Shown here: positions 8,216 to 15,762 of the stretch, one piece after another | How positions within the stretch are numbered: the first letter of the stretch is position 1 | Layout of the letters: each line of letters starts with the position of its first letter | DNA from: Candidatus Latescibacterota bacterium | GTDB taxonomy: Bacteria; JAAXHH01; JACQVL01 | Reading direction: 5' to 3' | DNA length: 49,727 nucleotides | Assembly: GCA_016209865.1 (NCBI GenBank) | Contig: JACQVL010000258.1 | Location: forward strand, 1 to 49,727 | Translations under genes and position numbers: made by a program | Notes under the pieces: generated by a model | Database searches by the model: none | What the model was told of the DNA's origin: nothing | The model's input: only the letters and a program-made list of their open reading frames with translations

Positions 8216-9559
8216 TCAGATCAACGCGCCCAGCGCTTCCACGAACCGGTCGATCTGGGGTTTCGTCCGGCGTTCCGTCACGGCGACGAGGAGACAGTCG
8301 TCGACGTTGAGGGACGGGAACCAGCCCAGGTCGATCCCGGCCAGCAGGCGTTGTTTCGCCAGCTCATGGACGATCCGGCCCGGCGGCACCGGGGTCCGGA
8401 CGACGAACTCCTTGAAGAACGGGATGGAGAACCGCAGGCTGAACCCTGGGAGTTGGCTGATCTGATCCGCCGCGTAATGGCTCTTCTGCAGGCACAACTC
8501 CCCCACCTTCCGCAGGCCGACCTTGCCCATCATCGACAGGTAGATCGTCGCCATCAGGGCGTTCAGTTGCTGGCTGGTGCAGATGTTCGAGGTGGCCTTT
8601 TCCCGGCGGATGTGTTGCTCGCGTGCCTGGAGAGTCAGGACGAACCCGCGGCGGCCCTGGGTATCGACCGTCTTCCCGGCGATGCGCCCCGGCATCCGGC
8701 GGATCAGTTCCTGCCTGGCCGCAAAGAACCCCACGGTCGGGCCGCCGAAGCTGACCTGATTCCCCAACCCCTGGCCTTCTCCGACCGCCAGGTCTGCCCC
8801 GTAGTCCCCCGGCGGTTTCAACAGACCGAGCGACATTGGGTCGACGGCCATGACGAGCAGCGCGCCGTGCGCGTGGGTGATCCGTTCGATGTCTGCCACG
8901 GCCTCCAGCCCGCCGAAGAAGTTCGGATGCTGCACGAGCACGCACGCCGTCTGGTCCGACACCGCGTCGTGCAAACGAGCCGGGTCGAGCGCCCCGTTGG
9001 GACAGGGGATGAGGTCGATCGTGAGCCGCGGCCCGTGGGCATACGTGCGCAGCGTTTCGATATACTGCGGATGCACAGACCCGGCCACGGCCACCCGGCT
9101 CCGTCCAGTCGCCGCCCGCGCTAACAGCATCCCCTCCGCCGTCGCGGACGCCCCGTCATACATCGACGCGTTCGCCACATCCATGCCGGTCAATTCGCAG
9201 ATCATCGACTGGTATTCGTAGATCGCCTGGAGGGTGCCCTGGCTGACTTCCGGCTGGTAGGGGGTGTACGAGGTCAGGAATTCCGACCGGCTGGCCAGAT
9301 GCCTGATCGCGCTCGGGACAAAATGGTCGTACATGCCCCCGCCGACGAACGAGACGGCGTGGTCGAAGTCGAGGTTCTGACCAGCCAGCTCCGCCATGAG
9401 ATCGCGCAACTCGGGCTCGGACAGGGCGGCCGGCAGCCGAAGGGGACGGGTCAGCCGGACTTCCCGCGGCACGGTACTCAGCAGCGCTTGGATCGACGGG
9501 ATGCCGATCGCCCGGAGCATCGCTTCCCGATCGGCATCGGTGTTGGGGATGTAGGTCAT
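8216..9559 (-). CDS. gcvPA: Glycine dehydrogenase (decarboxylating) subunit 1, P protein
   Basis: 447 aa, the subunit that forms the active P protein with GcvPB; it has the aminotransferase-like fold but no PLP lysine, as normal for this subunit. Family motifs include MLRAIGIPSIQALLSTVP at the N-terminus, FVGGGMYDHFVP, SRSEFLTSYTPYQPEVSQGTLQ, YEYQSMICELTGMDVANASMYDG and GKTVDTQGRRGFVLTLQAREQHIRREKATSN. ATG at 9559 with GGAG six bases upstream. The gene follows gcvH with a 14-bp gap, so they are almost certainly cotranscribed. Confidence 0.97.
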   Translation of the reverse strand: MTYIPNTDADREAMLRAIGIPSIQALLSTVPREVRLTRPLRLPAALSEPELRDLMAELAGQNLDFDHAVSFVGGGMYDHFVPSAIRHLASRSEFLTSYTPYQPEVSQGTLQAIYEYQSMICELTGMDVANASMYDGASATAEGMLLARAATGRSRVAVAGSVHPQYIETLRTYAHGPRLTIDLIPCPNGALDPARLHDAVSDQTACVLVQHPNFFGGLEAVADIERITHAHGALLVMAVDPMSLGLLKPPGDYGADLAVGEGQGLGNQVSFGGPTVGFFAARQELIRRMPGRIAGKTVDTQGRRGFVLTLQAREQHIRREKATSNICTSQQLNALMATIYLSMMGKVGLRKVGELCLQKSHYAADQISQLPGFSLRFSIPFFKEFVVRTPVPPGRIVHELAKQRLLAGIDLGWFPSLNVDDCLLVAVTERRTKPQIDRFVEALGALI

Positions 9560-9573
9560 GGTGGCTCCATAGG

Positions 9574-9954
9574 CTACGCGCCGATCAGTTTTTGGTACGC
9601 CTGGGCCGTTAATAAGCCGTCGAATTCACTCGCCGTCGTCACCCTGATCTTGATCATCCATCCGGTTTCGTACGGGTCGGTGTTGACGTATTCGGGATGC
9701 GCCTCCAGTTGCTCGTTGACCGCGATCACCGCTCCGGTCACCGGGGAGAACAGGTCGGCGACGGTCTTGACCGCCTCGACCGCCCCGAAGATCCGCATCG
9801 ATTCGACCGGGGTCCCGGCGGCGGGCAATTCGACGAACACGATGTCGCCGAGCTGCTCCTGCGCGTAGTCGGTGATGCCCACCGTGGCGATGTCCCCGTC
9901 CAGGCGGACCCATTCATGTTCAGTCGTATACCGGAGGTCGTCTGGGATAAGCAT
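9574..9954 (-). CDS. gcvH: Glycine cleavage system H protein
   Basis: 126 aa, normal length. It carries the lipoyl arm that shuttles the aminomethyl group between P, T and L proteins. The lipoyl-lysine is Lys63 in GAVEAVKTVADLF (canonical ESVKAVSDLY). The N-terminal YTTEHEWVRLDG and VGITDYAQEQLGDIVFVELP are diagnostic. ATG at 9954 with GGGAG upstream. It is first of the gcv genes here; I saw no glycine riboswitch in the 140-bp gap before it, which is filled by repeats. Confidence 0.98.
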   Translation of the reverse strand: MLIPDDLRYTTEHEWVRLDGDIATVGITDYAQEQLGDIVFVELPAAGTPVESMRIFGAVEAVKTVADLFSPVTGAVIAVNEQLEAHPEYVNTDPYETGWMIKIRVTTASEFDGLLTAQAYQKLIGA

Positions 9955-9974
9955 ACAGGCTCCCTTGAAAAGAC

Positions 9975-10132
9975 AGTGGTCGGTGGCCAGTGGTCGGTTA
10001 AATCTGGATTCCCGCTTGCGCGGGAATGACAGTCACGGGCGTCCGCACAAGGCCGTCCCTACTCGTCACTCGTCACTGGTCACTCGTCACTGATTGTTAC
10101 CGACCGCCGACTACCGACAACTGACTACCGAC
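9975..10132. repeat. Nested composite repeat: inverted heptamer arms around other repeats
   Basis: The left arm 9975-9999 (AGTGGTC/GGTGGCC units) and inverted right arm 10097-10132 (GTCGGTA-type on the minus strand) flank three other repeats. These are an ATTCCCGC/GCGGGAAT palindrome (10008-10027), half of a double-hairpin element ending GTCCCTAC (about 10036-10062), and a GTGACGA-type array (10061-10092). The right arm encodes the last ten residues of AccC. Four families are packed into about 160 bp. Confidence 0.85.
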
Positions 10133-11488
10133 TTCCATCCCCTCTTCCTCCGCCAGCAGCGCCTCGACCAGGGTGGTGTCGGTCTGGCCGTGCTTGAATT
10201 TGGGGTGTTTGAGCATCCGGAGATGGAAGGGGATGGTCGTCTTCACGCCCTCGATGATGAACTCTTCCAACGCTCGTTGGATCCGCGTCAACGCCTCCTG
10301 GCGGTTGCGTCCCCAGACGATCAGCTTGGCGAGCATGGAGTCGTAGTACGGGGAGACGACATACTGGGCGTAGACGTGGCTGTCCACCCGCACCCCGAAC
10401 CCGCCGGGCACGTGGAAGCTCGTGATCTGGCCGGTGGACGGCATGAACCCTTTCTCCGCGTCTTCCGCGTTGATGCGACATTCGATCGCGTGACCCCGGA
10501 ACGGGATGTCGTCCTGGGTATACCCTAACGGCTCCCCGGCGGCGATCCGGATCTGTTCCTTGATCAAGTCGATGTTCGTGACGAGTTCGGTGACGGGATG
10601 TTCGACCTGGATCCGGGTGTTCATCTGCATGAAGTAGAACATCCCGTCCGGGGCCAGGAGAAACTCCATCGTCCCGGCGTTCTCGTACCCGATGGCGTTC
10701 GCCCCGGCGATGGCCGTTTCCCCTAAGCGGGCGCGGAGCGTGTCATCGACCGCCGGGGAGGGTGATTCTTCGATGAGCTTCTGCCGGCGTCGCTGGATGG
10801 AGCAGTCCCGCTCGCCTAAGTGGACGATCTCGCCGTACCGGTCGCCGAACACCTGGACCTCCACGTGCCGGGCCTGCTCGATGAACCGTTCCAGGTACAG
10901 CGCCGGGTTTCCGAACGCTTTCGCCGCTTCCGTCAGGGCGGTCTGGAAACTCTGCTCGAACTGCGACTCGTCCCGGACGACCCGGATGCCCCGTCCTCCG
11001 CCCCCGGCGGCGGCTTTGATCACTAAGGGATAGCCGATCTGGCGAGCCACGCGCATGGCGACCGCCGCGTCCTCGACCGTCCCATCCGTGCCGGGAATCG
11101 TCGGAATTCCGGCGGCGGCCATCGTCTTCCGGGCGGCGGCCTTATCCCCCATCGCCCGGATCATCACCGAGGACGGGCCGATGAACGTGATGTCGCAGGC
11201 TTCGCAGATCTCGGCGAAATGGGCGTTCTCGGAGAGGAATCCGTACCCGGGATGGATGGCGTCGGCGTTCATGATCTCCGCCGCGCTGATGATCCGTGGG
11301 ATGTTGAGGTAACTGTCCTCAGGGGGGCTATTGCCGATGCAGATGTCTTCGTCCGCAAACCGGACGTGCAGCGAATCCCGATCCGCCTTCGAGTACACCG
11401 CGACGGTCGCGATGTTCAATTCTTTACAGGCCCGGATGATGCGGAGCGCGATCTCACCCCGGTTCGCGATGAGGATTTTTTGGAACAT
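10097..11488 (-). CDS. accC: Acetyl-CoA carboxylase, biotin carboxylase subunit
   Basis: 463 aa. Carboxylates the biotin of AccB with bicarbonate and ATP, starting fatty acid synthesis. N-terminal [26 protein letters not shown]-grasp lysine region [19 protein letters not shown], the [17 protein letters not shown] loop, and [13 protein letters not shown] with the catalytic Arg are all present. The normal family end is near [22 protein letters not shown]. Here a tail ends in [10 protein letters not shown], translated from a GTCGGTA heptamer array, with the stop in the array edge. ATG at 11488, six bases after the accB stop, indicates one operon with accB. Confidence 0.97.
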   Translation of the reverse strand: MFQKILIANRGEIALRIIRACKELNIATVAVYSKADRDSLHVRFADEDICIGNSPPEDSYLNIPRIISAAEIMNADAIHPGYGFLSENAHFAEICEACDITFIGPSSVMIRAMGDKAAARKTMAAAGIPTIPGTDGTVEDAAVAMRVARQIGYPLVIKAAAGGGGRGIRVVRDESQFEQSFQTALTEAAKAFGNPALYLERFIEQARHVEVQVFGDRYGEIVHLGERDCSIQRRRQKLIEESPSPAVDDTLRARLGETAIAGANAIGYENAGTMEFLLAPDGMFYFMQMNTRIQVEHPVTELVTNIDLIKEQIRIAAGEPLGYTQDDIPFRGHAIECRINAEDAEKGFMPSTGQITSFHVPGGFGVRVDSHVYAQYVVSPYYDSMLAKLIVWGRNRQEALTRIQRALEEFIIEGVKTTIPFHLRMLKHPKFKHGQTDTTLVEALLAEEEGMEVGSQLSVVGGR

Positions 11489-11494
11489 CAGCGC

Positions 11495-11968
<474 letters not shown>

Positions 11969-11984
11969 GGTCCCGCTCCTTACT

Positions 11985-12037
11985 CAATTGCGGATTGCGG
12001 ATTTGACTTCCAGACCTTCAATCCGAAATCCGCAATC
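11985..12037. repeat. Inverted pair of ATTGCGG heptamer arrays between efp and accB
   Basis: The left arm 11985-12007 (ATTGCGG, ATTGCGG, ATTTGA) and the inverted right arm 12018-12037 are separated by about 10 nt. The arms match at nearly every position over about 19 nt, so the transcript can form a stable hairpin between the efp stop and the accB start. Confidence 0.85.
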
Positions 12038-12041
12038 GATC

Positions 12042-12599
12042 TTACACCCGTTCGACGTACGTTTTCGTCCGGGTGTCCAGTTTCAGCATATCGCCGACGT
12101 TGATGAAGAGCGGCACCTGGACGACGGCTCCGCTTTCGAGCCTCGCGGGCTTGGTCCCGCCCGTGGCCGTATCCCCTCGGATTCCCGGCTCAGTCTCGGC
12201 GACACGCAGCTCGACGAAGAACGGCATCTCCATGCCGATGACCTCGTGCTCGGTCATCAGCAGGTTTAAGGTCAGGTTATCTTTGAGAAAGAGCACCGCA
12301 TCGCCGAGCAACGACGCGGAGACAGGAATCTGCTCATACGACGCCAGGTCCATCATGTAGTAGAGGTCCCCATCCGTGTACTGGTACTGGACCTGGCGGC
12401 GTTCGACCCGGACGTCATCCACGCGGTCGGCGGCCTTGAAGGTGCGGTCGATCACCGATCCCGTCCGGACGTTCTTCATCCGGGCGCGGACGAACGCGGA
12501 ACCTTTGCCCGGTTTGACTTGCTGGCATTCGGTCAGCAGGTAGATGTCCCCATCGACGAGAATCGTCATCCCATTTCTCAGGTCAGTTGCTGCGATCAT
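12042..12599 (-). CDS. efp: Elongation factor P
   Basis: 185 aa. It stimulates peptide-bond formation at polyproline stretches stalled on the ribosome. Three beta-barrel domains fit the length. The tip loop is VKPGKGSAF, with Lys32 equivalent to the modified lysine of E. coli EF-P, so post-translational modification is likely; the modifying enzyme is not in the window. ATG at 12599 with GGAG upstream is preferred to the upstream in-frame GTG near 12626, because MIAATDLRNGMTI is the usual N-terminus. The proline-rich TPR protein encoded just upstream is a plausible client (inference). Confidence 0.97.
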   Translation of the reverse strand: MIAATDLRNGMTILVDGDIYLLTECQQVKPGKGSAFVRARMKNVRTGSVIDRTFKAADRVDDVRVERRQVQYQYTDGDLYYMMDLASYEQIPVSASLLGDAVLFLKDNLTLNLLMTEHEVIGMEMPFFVELRVAETEPGIRGDTATGGTKPARLESGAVVQVPLFINVGDMLKLDTRTKTYVERV

Positions 12600-12628
12600 G
12601 CTCGTGTCTTCTCCAGGATGAACCACGC

Positions 12629-14254
12629 TTATGGAGCCGGTATCTTCGGCTGTTGGGCTTTGATGACGAATAACTCAGAGAGACGGTTGTGAATATCCAG
12701 ATTGGTCGGGTCCTTCTCGATGAGGGAGAGGTAGACCGCGATCGCCCGGTCGATCAGTCCTTGCCGGACGTACAACTCCGCCAGCGTCGCGGTCGGGATG
12801 ACGTCAGAATGGGACTCGGGCTCTGCCGGCTCGTCCGACTCGGCATCCGCGTCACGGGCGGGCAGCGCCGCGACCTCCTCCTCAGCCGGGACGGTGAAGG
12901 CCACGGGTGCAACCGGGGAAGGGGCCGGAGAGGGTGCTGCCGGGACGGAGGCCTCAGGTCTGAACGGGGGTTCAGCGCCTTCGACGAGGAAGAACTGGTC
13001 CAGGTACCGGTCGGTGGACAGGACGGGCGCGGTCGGCTCTGGCGCGGCAAGCGTCTCCATCATCTCCGGCGTCTCGGCGACGGGTGGCGGCGCCAGGAAG
13101 GGTGATACTTCTGGCTCGACTGGCACTTCGGCTTCGACCAGCCTCTCCGGTTCGACGGGTATCTCTGGCTCGACGACGATCTCTGGCTCGACCGCGGCCT
13201 CTGGAACGGCCGGCGTTTCTGGGACAACCGGGGCCGCCGGGACAAGCGGCTCGATGTCGAAGACGGGCTCCGGTTCAGGAGCCGGTTCAGAGAAGGGGGC
13301 GAAGAACTCCACCGGTTCGACCGTGCCCGGCACCACTTCCTCCTCAGGACGCATCATCGCCGAGTCGTCCATGGCGTGAGACAGGAAAGGTTCCACAGCC
13401 GGCTCGGGGATGCTCTCGGTCTCCTCGATGACCGGTGAGGATGGGGGTGTCTCATCGACCGTCGCGGGGGCGGATTCCGCCAGTTCTGATGCGGGCGTGA
13501 GTTCATCCGGCGGGGGAACTGCCGGCTCAGGGACGATCACGTCCTGTTCCACCGGGGAGGCCTCGACGATCACGCTCGCGGGCGCCTCGAACTCGGTCAC
13601 CGGCGTTTCCGGGGAGATCGTCGCCTCTTCGGCGAGTGTCAGGAGCGCTTCAAACGCCGGCCCTGGCCACAGCGTCGTGGAGTCAGGGGTTGCGCCGTCC
13701 GTCGCCGTGTCCTCTTGCGGGACGAGATCCTGGAACAGTCCGGCAACCCACGTCCCCCAGGCTGCGGCGTTGGCGGGATCGACGACCTCGGAGTATGGGA
13801 CGGGTTGGGATGGGAACGGGATGGGGGGACGCTCTGCGGACGCGGGCGGTTGCGGGCCGGAGAGCGTGGTGATCTCGGCCTGAATCGACGCATCCAGCGG
13901 GTCGATCGCCAACGCTCGCCGGTAATACGAGAGCGCCCGGGTCGTGTCGCCCTCCGATTTCAGGATATCGGCGAGTTGCTTCAGGGCGATGAGACGGTCG
14001 GGGGCGAACCGGAGCGCATCGAGCAGCGCCTCTTTGGCCTCCGCCAGGTCGGCTTGATCCGCGTGGCACTGGGCGAGCGTACAATACCCCGTCGCGTACC
14101 GCGGATGCCAGGCTAATCCCGCCTGACAGACCTGAATCGCTTTCTCGACGTCTCCCGCTATCCGATGCTGATCTGCTAACAGGGCAAACCGGAGCGAGGT
14201 CGGCTCTCGTTTCACCGTGCGCTTCAGCTTCCGAATATCCACATTCACGGTCAC
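12629..14254 (-). CDS. TPR protein with a long acidic Pro/Glu/Val-rich central region
   Basis: 541 aa, function unknown. Residues about 20-135 contain three tetratricopeptide repeats (AIQVCQAGLAWHPRYATGY, AKEALLDALRFAPDRLIAL, ALSYYRRALAIDPLDASIQ). Residues about 140-490 are low-complexity and acidic, with repeated EPE, VEPE and VPE units, e.g. EPEIVVEPEIPVEPERLV. A final TPR sits near residue 500-535 (LIDRAIAVYLSLIEKDPTNL). No signal peptide or membrane segment is seen, so it is probably a cytoplasmic scaffold. It is first in the run leading to efp, accB and accC. The proline-rich repeats would benefit from EF-P. Confidence 0.85.
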   Translation of the reverse strand: MTVNVDIRKLKRTVKREPTSLRFALLADQHRIAGDVEKAIQVCQAGLAWHPRYATGYCTLAQCHADQADLAEAKEALLDALRFAPDRLIALKQLADILKSEGDTTRALSYYRRALAIDPLDASIQAEITTLSGPQPPASAERPPIPFPSQPVPYSEVVDPANAAAWGTWVAGLFQDLVPQEDTATDGATPDSTTLWPGPAFEALLTLAEEATISPETPVTEFEAPASVIVEASPVEQDVIVPEPAVPPPDELTPASELAESAPATVDETPPSSPVIEETESIPEPAVEPFLSHAMDDSAMMRPEEEVVPGTVEPVEFFAPFSEPAPEPEPVFDIEPLVPAAPVVPETPAVPEAAVEPEIVVEPEIPVEPERLVEAEVPVEPEVSPFLAPPPVAETPEMMETLAAPEPTAPVLSTDRYLDQFFLVEGAEPPFRPEASVPAAPSPAPSPVAPVAFTVPAEEEVAALPARDADAESDEPAEPESHSDVIPTATLAELYVRQGLIDRAIAVYLSLIEKDPTNLDIHNRLSELFVIKAQQPKIPAP

Positions 14255-14258
14255 CTCA

Positions 14259-14337
14259 TTTCGGTGGTCGGTGGTCGGTGAATCAGATTTCGGATTTCAG
14301 GTTGTGGATTGTGGGTCGAATACTCCGCAATCCGCCA
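14259..14337. repeat. Degenerate heptamer arrays between tRNA-His and the TPR gene
   Basis: GGTGGTC-type units (14262-14282) are followed by GGATTTC/GGATTGT-type units, with a short inverted partner CCGCAATCC near 14326. This is a worn version of the paired-array elements. Together with the tRNA it fills the gap 14255-14431. Confidence 0.6.
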
Positions 14338-14356
14338 GGGATGAAGCGATGACGAG

Positions 14357-14431
14357 GGTGAGCAACGGGATTCGAACCCGCGACCTCCAGAGCCACAGTC
14401 TGGCGCTCTAACCAACTGAGCTATGCCCACC
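14357..14431 (-). tRNA. tRNA-His(GTG)
   Basis: The minus-strand cloverleaf has acceptor GTGGGCA paired with TGCTCAC, anticodon stem CCAGA/TCTGG, loop CTGTGGC (anticodon GTG) and T loop TTCGAAT. A genomically encoded extra G at -1 faces discriminator C, the His-tRNA identity pair. CCA is not encoded. Its promoter is at 14453-14482. Confidence 0.96.
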
Positions 14432-14452
14432 GTTCGATCCAGAAACGGTCTT

Positions 14453-14482
14453 AATATAGAACCGGGGTTGAAGGCTTGTCAA
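14453..14482 (-). promoter_or_regulatory. tRNA-His promoter
   Basis: Minus strand TTGACA (14482-14477), 18-nt spacer, TATATT (14458-14453), about 22 nt upstream of the tRNA 5' end. The -10 TATATT is shared by other promoters in the window. Confidence 0.65.
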
Positions 14483-14530
14483 CCCTTTTTTCTCACCGCC
14501 CCTCAAGGTCATCTGTGATACAAAAAAAGG

Positions 14531-14559
14531 TTGCGTTCGGTGCGAGGAAGGATTATATT
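14531..14559 (+). promoter_or_regulatory. rpmB promoter
   Basis: TTGCGT (14531-14536), a 17-nt spacer and TATATT (14554-14559), about 63 nt before the rpmB ATG. Both boxes and the spacing are identical to the groL promoter at 37475-37503. Confidence 0.6.
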
Positions 14560-14622
14560 GTACTGTTTTGATCACGCGTGAGATCATCGATCCAGAGACC
14601 AGGCAGACTCAGAGGGAATGGT

Positions 14623-14814
14623 ATGGCACGGCGGTGTGCAATCTGCCACAAGGCCCCCCAGATCGGGCATCGCGTCAGCCACGCGCATAACCTGACCAAA
14701 CGCCGGTGGAGTCCAAACCTCCAGCGGGTCAGGGTGGCCACCCCACACGGCACGAAACGGATGATGGTGTGTACGGCGTGTCTGAAGACGGGACGTGTTC
14801 AGAAGGCTGCGTGA
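14623..14814 (+). CDS. rpmB: 50S ribosomal protein L28
   Basis: 63 aa, typical length. Two Cys pairs (Cys5/Cys8 in RRCAICH and Cys50/Cys53 in VCTACLK) mark the zinc-binding form of L28. [17 protein letters not shown] is the family core. ATG at 14623 is preferred to an in-frame GTG 45 bases upstream, because MARRC is the normal N-terminus; there is AGAGGGA upstream as ribosome site. It is monocistronic, with a hairpin repeat (14836-14904) after it. Confidence 0.95.
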   Translation: MARRCAICHKAPQIGHRVSHAHNLTKRRWSPNLQRVRVATPHGTKRMMVCTACLKTGRVQKAA

Positions 14815-14835
14815 ACGCGGCACGTTGGCACGTTC

Positions 14836-14904
14836 GTAGGGGCAAAGCATTCGCTCTCAGAGTAGAGCTCCTGCTACGTTTTCTCAGCGAATGCGTTGCC
14901 CCTC
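14836..14904. repeat. Double-hairpin-like element, copy C, after rpmB
   Basis: Outer arms AGGGGCAAAGCATTCGCT (14838-14855) and AGCGAATGCGTTGCCCCT (14886-14903) pair over 18 bp with one mismatch. The loop contains a small inner hairpin GTAG/CTAC. It starts with the family GTAGGGGC. It lies between rpmB (+) and the lipoprotein gene (-), so it may terminate both transcripts. Confidence 0.75.
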
Positions 14905-14907
14905 CAT

Positions 14908-15762
14908 CTATGGATTCATGGGGAGGCGCTTGACGGTCTTCGGCAGGGTCAGGGCCAGGTCGGCGGCGGAGAGGCCGGTATTCACCGCCTGCGTGTAGAA
15001 CTGCACCGTCAGAGCTTCTTGTCCGTCTCCAGACACGATCCGTGCCCGTGAGGGACGCCAGAGACCTTTGGTCCGGATGTATTCGTCGAAGGTTTTGACG
15101 ATCACCCGGCCGTCCTCTCGATCCTCTTCCTCGCGCCGGACGACCGACCGGTTCGCATCGATCCAGATTTTCCTGGTTGCCCTTCCTTTCTCATCCTTGA
15201 CGACGAGCAGGTACTGATCGCCATCCTGGCGGGATTCGATCAGCCGATCGCCACGGTACCGCGTGAGGTCGATCCGGCCGATCAGGCTCTGAATGTCGGT
15301 GACGCGGACGTTCAGGCCAGGAAGCGCCCGGTCCAGGCGATCCTCGACCGTGCCCTCGAAGACGGCGTTCTGGAGCGGGAGGTAGAACTGCACCGTCTCC
15401 CCCTGGACGGCGATCACGGCGATGACCTGTCCGAAAGGCCCGTCGACGACGACCTTGAGCTGGTCCGGGTGGCGGAAAAAAATCCGGGTATCGGCGCGTC
15501 CCCGCTGGTCGTGGAGGCTGGCGGAGACGAGGGCGGTCCCTTTAAGGTCGATCAGGCGGGAGGCAGAGGCCTCAACCCGGCTGAGCAGGGCCGGGACGCT
15601 GAGGGGGGCTGAGGGGGTCACGCCGGGCGTCGCGGAACGGGTACAACCGCTCCCCACCAGGACGGCGAGGAGCAGGCTCCCGATGGCGCGGACTACCGGA
15701 CGGCGTCGAGTTTCTTGCGGATCTCTTGCTTGGTAGCGTCGAGTTCGAGCGCACGTTCCCAA
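14908..15762 (-). CDS. Putative outer-membrane lipoprotein, LolA/LolB-like fold
   Basis: 284 aa. The N-terminus has basic residues, the hydrophobic AIGSLLLAVLVGSGC and a lipobox ending at Cys40, so the mature protein would be lipid-anchored. The body shows beta-rich LolA/LolB or DUF4292-like features: LIDLKGTALVSASLHDQ, RIFFRHPDQLKVVVDGPFGQVI, FYLPLQNAVFEGT and RKIWIDANRSVVRREE. The family binds lipid or lipoprotein acyl chains; its exact role here is unknown. Only a TTG at 15762 lies in frame before the lipobox, giving a 70-bp overlap with the upstream TPR gene and implying translational coupling. Confidence 0.75.
   Translation of the reverse strand: MGTCARTRRYQARDPQETRRRPVVRAIGSLLLAVLVGSGCTRSATPGVTPSAPLSVPALLSRVEASASRLIDLKGTALVSASLHDQRGRADTRIFFRHPDQLKVVVDGPFGQVIAVIAVQGETVQFYLPLQNAVFEGTVEDRLDRALPGLNVRVTDIQSLIGRIDLTRYRGDRLIESRQDGDQYLLVVKDEKGRATRKIWIDANRSVVRREEEDREDGRVIVKTFDEYIRTKGLWRPSRARIVSGDGQEALTVQFYTQAVNTGLSAADLALTLPKTVKRLPMNP

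Noticed and set aside
9955..10096. Glycine riboswitch before gcvH
   Set aside because: The sequence is fully accounted for by repeats; no tandem aptamer pattern is visible.
12798..13883. Ser/Gly/Thr-rich plus-strand open frames opposite the TPR gene
   Set aside because: They are shadows of the VPE/EPE repeats of the minus-strand TPR protein.
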